From contig NZ_BDBZ01000001.1 in NCBI RefSeq assembly GCF_001613245.1, positions 310,001 to 374,000 of the forward strand: a stretch of 64,000 bases of DNA. Direction: 5' to 3'. The notes under the pieces are model-generated. The model was not told the origin of the DNA, ran no database searches, and was given only the letters and a program-made list of their open reading frames with translations. Position 1 is the first letter of the stretch, and each line of letters begins with the position of its first letter. The position numbers and the translations under genes were made by a program. The DNA comes from Nocardia speluncae NBRC 108251. GTDB taxonomy: Bacteria; Actinomycetota; Actinomycetes; Mycobacteriales; Mycobacteriaceae. This document shows positions 59,201-64,000 of the stretch, in pieces.

Positions 59201-62200
59201 GACGCCGAACAGGCCACCACCCTGCTCGCACGATTCGAACAGATCCTGACCCAACTGGTCACCGCCCCCGCCACCCGCACCGCCGCCGTCACCCCCGGCC
59301 ACACCCCGGAAACCCGCGAACCGCTACCGGCCACCGGTGCGCCCGCCCTCCCCGAACGCACCCTGCACGACATCCTCACCGCCACCGCCCACCGATACCC
59401 GGACGCCGCCGCCGTACGATCCGGCGACACCACCCTCACCTACCGTGCACTACAGCAGCGCGCCGACGAGCTCGCCGCCCTGCTCACCGACCGCGGTGCC
59501 CGCCCCGAAACCTTCGTCGCCCTCGCACTGCCACGGTCGATCGACCTGGTCGTCGCGATCTGGGCGGTCACGAAAACCGGTGCCGCGTTCATCCCCCTCG
59601 ATCCCGCCAACCCCGGCGAACGGATCGCCGGGATGCTGGCGGATTCGGGCGCCGGCCTGGGTATCACCACCGCCCCCGTCGCCGCGCACCTCCCCGGCGC
59701 CGTCGACTGGCTGACCCTCGACGACACCACCCACACCCCGCGCCCGGCGCCCGCCCGGCCGTCGACACCGGCGACACCCGAGGCCACCGCCTACCTGATC
59801 TTCACCTCGGGGTCGACCGGCACCCCGAAAGCGGTGCAGGTGACCCACCGCGGTCTGGCAGACCTCGTCGCCGCCCAGACCGAAGCCTTCGGTGCGGATT
59901 CCACCGCCACGGTATTACAGGCCGCCTCGCCCGGTTTCGACGCCAGCATCTCGGAACTGCTGCTGGCCCACGGCAACGGTGCCTGCCTGCTGATCGCGCC
60001 CCCCGACGTGTACGGAGGCGCGGACCTGACCGAACTACTGCGCACCGGACAGGTCACCCACGCCATCATCACCCCGTCCGTACTGAACACCCTGGATCCA
60101 GCGCAGCTACCGGCCCTCACCTCCATAGCGGTGGTCGGTGAAGCAACCGGCACGGACACGGTGAACCGGTGGGCCCCCGGCCGGCGCCTCATGAACCATT
60201 ACGGACCGACCGAAACCACTATCTGGGCCACCGGATCCGCCGACCTGCACCCCGGGGAGCCGGTGACGATCGGCGGCCCCATCCGCGGCGTCTCGGTGGC
60301 GGTACTCGATATGTGGCTGCGCCCGGTACCGGCCGGGGTCGCGGGGGAGCTGTACCTCGGCGGGCCGGGCCTGGCGCGCGGCTATTTCGGCCGGCCCGCC
60401 ACCACCGCCTCCCGTTTCGTGGCCGACCCCCGATCGGGTCGCGGTGAACGCCTCTACCGCACCGGTGATTCCGTGCGCTGGATACACGGACACACCGGAC
60501 TCGAACTGGAATACCTGGGCCGCAACGATCAACAGGTCAAGATCCACGGCCTGCGCATCGAACCGGGCGAGATCGACACCCAGCTCGGCCGCCACCCCGC
60601 AGTGGCAGGCGCCGCCACCGTCGCCCGCACCGGACCCACCGGCGAACCGATACTGGTGTCCTATATCGTCCCCGCACCCGGCGCAACCCCGGACACCACG
60701 GAACTACACGACCACCTCGACCGCACCCTCGCCCACTACATGAACCCAGCGGCGATCATCGAACTCGACGCGATGCCGGTCACCGCCACCGGCAAAATCG
60801 ACCGCAAAGCGCTGCAACAGCACGAATTCACGGCAGCCGATACCGCGGGACGGGCCCCCTCCACCCCCGACGAACACACCATGGCAGACCTGTTCGCACA
60901 GGTCCTGCATCTGGACAACGTGTCCGCCGACAGCAACTTCTTCACCCTCGGCGGCGACAGCATCGTCTCGATGCGCCTGGTCGCACTGGCCAAAGCCGCC
61001 GGCCTCGTCCTCACTCCCCGCGAAGTGTTCGAAGGGAAAACGGTGGCCGCGCTCGCCGCCACCGCCCGCCACGACCTTCCCACCACCGACACCGCCACGC
61101 GGTTCCCGCTCGTCACCCTCGACAAACCCGAAATCACCGCGCTGCGGCAGCAATATCCCGGGCTGGCCGAAATATGGCCCCTGTCACCGATGCAATCCGG
61201 TATCCACTTCCACTCCACATTCACCACCGGCGAGGACATCGGCAGCACCGACAACTACACCGTCCAGACCGTCATCGGATTCACCGGCGATATCGACACC
61301 GGCCGCCTGCACCGCGCCGCGCAGGCACTGATCGACCGCCACGACATCCTGCGCGCCGGATTCGTCGAAACAGCCTCCGGACCACACCAGATCGTCCTCC
61401 AGCACGCCGACACCGTATTCCAGGAATACGACCTGACCCACGAGGAACTGCCCACAGCCACCGATATCGCCGCAGCCGACGCCGCAGCCGGTTTCGATCT
61501 GTCCGCGCCGCCGCTGATCCGGTTCACCCTGCTCCGCCTCGAACCCGGCGTGCACCGACTGCTCGTCACCAACCATCATGTGATCCTCGACGGCTGGTCG
61601 ATGCCGCTGCTCCTGGGTGAACTCCTCGAAAACTACGGCGCACCCGAACATATCGGCACCACCGGACCCGCCCCCTCCTACCGCGACTACCTGACCTGGC
61701 TGCAACAGCAGAACCCCGCCGACTCCAAAGCCGCGTGGGCACAGGAATACGCGGACGTGGATTCCCCCACCCACGTTGCCCGCACAACCTCCACCGAGAG
61801 CACCGCAGCCGAGGTGAACGCCGACCTGCCCGCCGACCTGTACAGCGCATTGCGTGCGGTCGCCGCCGACACAGCAGTCACCGTCAACACGGCTGTCGCC
61901 GCGGCCTGGGCACTGAACCTGCGCGTCCTCACCGGCGACACCGACGTGATCTTCGGGTCCGCCGTCTCGGGCCGGCCACCGGAACTGCCGGACGTGGACC
62001 GCGCCCTCGGCATGTTCCTCAACACCATCCCCGTCCGGGTCCGGCTCGACCCGGCGCAGACACTGCGCGACCTGCTGACCCGGATCCAGGACCAGCACGC
62101 CCGCATGCTCGACCACCACTACATCGGGCTGCCCGAAATCCATCGCAGCGCAGGCGTCACCGAATTGTTCGACACCGCGATCGCCTTCCAATCGTTCCCC

Positions 62201-64000
62201 GTCGACCGCCCCGCCCTACAACAACTCGTCGAATCCGCAGGCCTGCGCATCGGTGAAATCAGTGGTGTCGACGCCACCCCGTTCCCGCTGAGCCTCGTCG
62301 TCGCCCCCACCGGCGACGACGCACCGGGCCTGCGGATCACCCTCCGCTTTCTGGAGGACGAATTCGACAGCGTCCGCGCCCACCAGATCCTCGCCCGGTT
62401 CGTCGACGTCCTCACCCGCATCGCCCGCGAACCCGCCACCCGGCTCGGCGCACTGGCAGTACCCGGCGCACCGGCCACCACCCACCCGGATACCGCCCAC
62501 CACACCCCGGACACCCTCGCCGGCATCCTCACCACCACCGCCGCCACCACACCCGCCGCCGTCGCCGCACGCTACGGCGCGACGACCCTCACCTACCGGG
62601 AACTCGACGAACAATCCAACCGACTCGCCCGCATCCTGCTGCGCCGCGGCGCCCGGCCCGGCCGGATCACCGCCCTCGCACTCCCACGGTCCCTCGCCGG
62701 TGTCGTAGCGCTGTGGGCGGCCGCCAAAGCGGGCACCGCGTTCGTCCCGATCGACCCGAACCTGCCCGCCGGGCGGATCGAATTCCTACTGTCGGATTCG
62801 GCGGCCCCGGTCGGCGTCACCGATACCGCCACCGCACCGAGCCTGCCCACCGGAATCGACTGGCTGATCATCGACGACGACCACACCCACCGCGACGTGG
62901 CCGCCGAATCACCGGAACCGATCACCGACACCGAACGCGGCACCCCGCTGCACCCCGACCGCAGCGCCTACGTCATCTACACCTCCGGCTCCACCGGCAC
63001 CCCCAAAGGTGTCCTGGTAGGGCACCGCGCCCTCACCGATGTCGTCGCGGCGCAACAGCGCACACTGCACGTCGACGAACAATCCACGGTCCTGCAGGTC
63101 GCCTCACCCAGTTTCGACGCCAACCTGTTCGAACTACTCATGGCACACGGGTCCGGTGCGCGGCTCGTCATCGCACCCCCCGACGTGTACGGCGGCCGCG
63201 AACTGGCCGAACTCATCCGCCGCGAACACATCTCCCACGTGGTGATCACCCCGTCCGCCCTGTCCACCGTCCCCGTCGCCGACCTCACCGGCCTCCAGGT
63301 CCTGGCCACCGCCGGCGAACCCGTCGGCCGGGAACTGGTCGAACGGTGGGCACCGGGCCGCACCGTGATCAATCTCTACGGCCCCAGCGAAACCACCATC
63401 TGGGCCACCGCCGGCGAACTGACCGCCGCCGCACCGATCGGCATCGGCCGCCCCGTCGGCCCCGTCACCACCGCCGTCCTCGACACCTGGCTGCGGCCCG
63501 TACCACAGGGCGTGGCCGGCGAACTGTACCTGCTCGGACCGGGCCTGGCCGAAGGCTACATCGACCGGCCCGGACTGACCGCCGCCCGGTTCATCGCCTG
63601 CCCGTTCGACACCGGCGGTGCCCGCATGTACCGCACCGGCGATATCGTCCGCCGCAACCCCGGCGGCGACCTCGAATTCGTGGGACGCAACGACTTCCAG
63701 GTGAAAGTCCGCGGCTCCCGCGTCGAACTCGGCGAAATCGATGCCGTCCTGACGGCCCGCCCCGACATCGGCTTCGCGACCACCCTCCCGCACAGCGACG
63801 GAGGACCGGCACGACTGGTGTCCTACGTGGTGCCCACACCGGACACACACGTATCGGTCGAAACACTGACCGCCGCACTCGCCGACGCGCTCCCCACCTA
63901 CATGGTGCCCGCCGCGATCATGATCCTCGACGACGTACCGCTCACCACCCACGGCAAACTCGACCGCGGCCGGCTCCCCGAACCCGAATTCACCGCCCGC
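53243..64000 (+). CDS. Multimodular non-ribosomal peptide synthetase (C-A-T-E-C-A-T-C-A..., truncated by window)
   Basis: One frame runs from GTG 53243 (GGAGG 4 bp upstream) to the window end, more than 3580 residues. After a disordered head of about 55 residues come C1 (HHIVLDG at 185-191), A1 ([12 protein letters not shown] near 658, GKLDR near 987) and T1 (LGGDS, Ser 1042). An epimerase domain follows ([10 protein letters not shown] near 1227, NYLGR). Module two is C2 (HHLVLDG near 1718), A2 and T2 (LGGDS, Ser 2573). Module three has C3 (HHVILDG near 2778) and A3, ending just after GKLDR. Residue one is thus converted to the D form, and C2 should be a DCL domain. All A domains keep Asp235 and Lys517 equivalents; substrates are not predictable by eye. 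T3 and any release domain lie outside the window. Confidence 0.95.
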   Translation, partial: MPQSKRNLDSSREQPVSAPGGAAEFAGPVSGNGARSRNGNGSHNGAGPAREAGDALRLSAAQRGIWFAQHLAGSSPISVAQYVEITGPIDLDVLVAACDTAGREFGSAYVRLVEEDGEPYQIVDEGLPSPVSVLDLRGHDDPCAAAHDLMVRDYSAPLDLRSDRLMKCVVFQVGSDHYLWYQRAHHIVLDGFAAVTMLQRITELYNSWVTGEQAPASTAKDLSEIVDQDLSYRGSTRFENDRNYWTEHLNGAPPVVSLAGHVGKPTIHPALVSTALPDATAQLLDRVVTDRGTSVTPVVVAAFAAYLARMTGSDEVLLSLPVSGRHSAVLRRSGGMVANVVPLRVPVTGRGTGAVIDAVQGELTSALRRQRYRQEDIFHDMGTARDETASFGPAVNLMMVDNEIVLGTTTGRLHVLTSGPTADLFVNIYPGAGRDSTQIDFQGNPSAYSSAELATHHTRFLRFLHEFLAGGPDHPVSTLPLLDPAERATLLPVRGPESVGDRLLPDILAAGARLDPAATAISAATATLTYHDLDTRSSQLARYLIGRGCGPGTAVAIVLRRSAETIVAAWAVAKCGAAIVQVDPDYPAKRIEHMITDSDARMVITLDALRDRLPSATPALIVDAPATRQACTDSGTDPVTDADRTRPLHAGDLAYLTYTSGSTGVPKGVQVTHHGLANLIADHSDTRGMTPQSRVSYALSPAFDASFEQFLACFANGATLVVVPPEVIGGDRLTRLLADEHITHLTLTPAMLATVDPHPLTDLRVVVVGGDVCPPHVIERWSRHCAMFNEYGPTETTVTAAGARIRPDRDLTIGGPVRGVAAMVLDRALQPVPAGTAGELYLAGPGLARGYNRRFSDTAARFVADPYGGPGQRMYRTGDLARWTADDSTVSLELLGRTDFQVKIRGYRIEPAEIDAALTAHPDVDLSVTVPVHNNAGATVLASYVVPVDDHRADPEQLQRFARESLPPHMVPAVIVPLDRLPVNAFGKLDRAALPEPEFGAAPAGRAPETAREILMAGLFREILGVPQAGADDSFFALGGDSILSIQLVSRAKAVGLGFSTQDVFEHKTVAALATIATEAGGAPQLRELPGGGTGPIPLSPIVHAMLGRGHYDRFAQATLVELPDRLDPGHLTRALQTLLDRHDMLRAALHVTAAGEHRLEVPAPGSIDAAATLTDVTLRDRDATEVDRHLQAAADRLDPAAGVLVQAVRIQDGTGAGPDLLWLVIHHLAVDAVSWRILLADLAHIWLQVSTGEDPQPGAGTTSVRRWVHGLTEQASARRPAELSRWKEMLADGDRPLGSRPLDPERDVMATAGRIELRIPADITEAVLTTLPARFHGSANDPLLAALALALAQWRARRGESAGTELISLEGHGREEQAVPGADLSATAGWFTTRFPVRLEMSGVDLDDAFAGGPAAGSVIKQVKEQLRAVPDNGIGYGMLRALDPVGSAELGNAPEPQISFNYLGRVGVHDHSGAWTPTTEFTSLTATTDPRMALPAVLDINAIAEPGPDGLELDATWEFAQNIVAADAIAELADLWVRALHGLAAHLHTEPAGGHTPSDFPLVSVSQTDIDGWSREFPAMTDVWPLTALQTGLLFHTLYDRDGDDSYIVQATLTLAGEVDPQRMRRAAQTLIDRHDSLRTAFVETADGPRQIVLQNVRADWRETDLGNHDPTDRDHEIHRLTTEAAAPFDPAHPPLLRFRLLRTGATEYRLLITDHHLVLDGWSMPLLIHQLLVLYTNGSDAADLAAPRSFRDYLQWLHTQDDDATTTAWQQMLAGVDNPTRVAGRPDRTGSAPSGEVGLDLDTGTAAAVLDLGRSHGVTAGTTVQVAWAMLLTALTGRSDVVFGNTVSHRPPQLLGVEHMVGLFINTLPVRVRFDPHETVADLLIRVQSEQAAMLEHRHIGLAELQHATGIADMFDTVTVLESYPLDQEGLARDLDAAGLQLIDLDAQDATPYPLSLQVTPPRPTGDDAGTYTVTLRYATDRFDAEQATTLLARFEQILTQLVTAPATRTAAVTPGHTPETREPLPATGAPALPERTLHDILTATAHRYPDAAAVRSGDTTLTYRALQQRADELAALLTDRGARPETFVALALPRSIDLVVAIWAVTKTGAAFIPLDPANPGERIAGMLADSGAGLGITTAPVAAHLPGAVDWLTLDDTTHTPRPAPARPSTPATPEATAYLIFTSGSTGTPKAVQVTHRGLADLVAAQTEAFGADSTATVLQAASPGFDASISELLLAHGNGACLLIAPPDVYGGADLTELLRTGQVTHAIITPSVLNTLDPAQLPALTSIAVVGEATGTDTVNRWAPGRRLMNHYGPTETTIWATGSADLHPGEPVTIGGPIRGVSVAVLDMWLRPVPAGVAGELYLGGPGLARGYFGRPATTASRFVADPRSGRGERLYRTGDSVRWIHGHTGLELEYLGRNDQQVKIHGLRIEPGEIDTQLGRHPAVAGAATVARTGPTGEPILVSYIVPAPGATPDTTELHDHLDRTLAHYMNPAAIIELDAMPVTATGKIDRKALQQHEFTAADTAGRAPSTPDEHTMADLFAQVLHLDNVSADSNFFTLGGDSIVSMRLVALAKAAGLVLTPREVFEGKTVAALAATARHDLPTTDTATRFPLVTLDKPEITALRQQYPGLAEIWPLSPMQSGIHFHSTFTTGEDIGSTDNYTVQTVIGFTGDIDTGRLHRAAQALIDRHDILRAGFVETASGPHQIVLQHADTVFQEYDLTHEELPTATDIAAADAAAGFDLSAPPLIRFTLLRLEPGVHRLLVTNHHVILDGWSMPLLLGELLENYGAPEHIGTTGPAPSYRDYLTWLQQQNPADSKAAWAQEYADVDSPTHVARTTSTESTAAEVNADLPADLYSALRAVAADTAVTVNTAVAAAWALNLRVLTGDTDVIFGSAVSGRPPELPDVDRALGMFLNTIPVRVRLDPAQTLRDLLTRIQDQHARMLDHHYIGLPEIHRSAGVTELFDTAIAFQSFPVDRPALQQLVESAGLRIGEISGVDATPFPLSLVVAPTGDDAPGLRITLRFLEDEFDSVRAHQILARFVDVLTRIAREPATRLGALAVPGAPATTHPDTAHHTPDTLAGILTTTAATTPAAVAARYGATTLTYRELDEQSNRLARILLRRGARPGRITALALPRSLAGVVALWAAAKAGTAFVPIDPNLPAGRIEFLLSDSAAPVGVTDTATAPSLPTGIDWLIIDDDHTHRDVAAESPEPITDTERGTPLHPDRSAYVIYTSGSTGTPKGVLVGHRALTDVVAAQQRTLHVDEQSTVLQVASPSFDANLFELLMAHGSGARLVIAPPDVYGGRELAELIRREHISHVVITPSALSTVPVADLTGLQVLATAGEPVGRELVERWAPGRTVINLYGPSETTIWATAGELTAAAPIGIGRPVGPVTTAVLDTWLRPVPQGVAGELYLLGPGLAEGYIDRPGLTAARFIACPFDTGGARMYRTGDIVRRNPGGDLEFVGRNDFQVKVRGSRVELGEIDAVLTARPDIGFATTLPHSDGGPARLVSYVVPTPDTHVSVETLTAALADALPTYMVPAAIMILDDVPLTTHGKLDRGRLPEPEFTAR

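Overview
The window is GC-rich and carries many GTG starts, a ChoD-type cholesterol oxidase, a furA-katG pair, XRE/DUF5753 and DUF397 proteins, PF04072 and DUF574 methyltransferases, and a very large non-ribosomal peptide synthetase. Together these point to a mycolic-acid actinomycete of the Nocardiaceae, most likely Nocardia. This is inferred from gene families only; no rRNA or tRNA gene was seen.

Layout. 0-7 kb: small regulatory and unknown genes around a DUF397 / XRE-DUF5753 pair and a second XRE-DUF5753 gene. An identical 20-bp element lies upstream of two unknown genes, and a related dyad lies in front of the DUF397 gene. 7-13 kb: a PucR-like protein lacking its HTH, two secreted esterase/lipases, a GMC oxidoreductase and a two-helix membrane protein. 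13-22 kb: TetR/thioesterase divergent pair, choD, another TetR, an AI-2E transporter, an exported GH1 enzyme, and an exported carboxylesterase facing a TetR gene across two strong operators. 22-29 kb: an ArsR-SRPBCC fusion coupled to a DinB-like protein, WYL regulator/SnoaL pair, SDR, several unrecognised genes and a Gln/Ala-rich repeat protein. 29-34.6 kb: a NarL-type two-component system divergent from a two-gene ABC transporter, then a methyltransferase.

34.7-38.8 kb is a graveyard: a frameshifted flavin monooxygenase, relics of two different Tn3-family transposases, tandem hairpins, an intact SDR/TetR pair with twin operators, a truncated serine resolvase and a candidate Tn3 end. 39-41.6 kb holds an intact tyrosine recombinase divergent from a long coiled-coil protein with a Cys/His N-terminus. 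Their shared control region has a perfect 13-bp-arm dyad and a lox-like site (14-bp arms, 7-bp asymmetric spacer). This is the best candidate for an undescribed site-specific recombination or segregation module.

41.6-52.5 kb is ordinary chromosome: winged-helix protein, MmcQ/YjbR protein, S9 peptidase, TerC, membrane and unknown proteins, HxlR/reductase pair, katG-furA and a small secreted protein. From 53.2 kb to the end runs one open NRPS frame, C-A-T-E-C-A-T-C-A, truncated by the window edge. At least eight genes have a -10-like hexamer exactly 6 nt before the start codon, suggesting leaderless transcription is common here.
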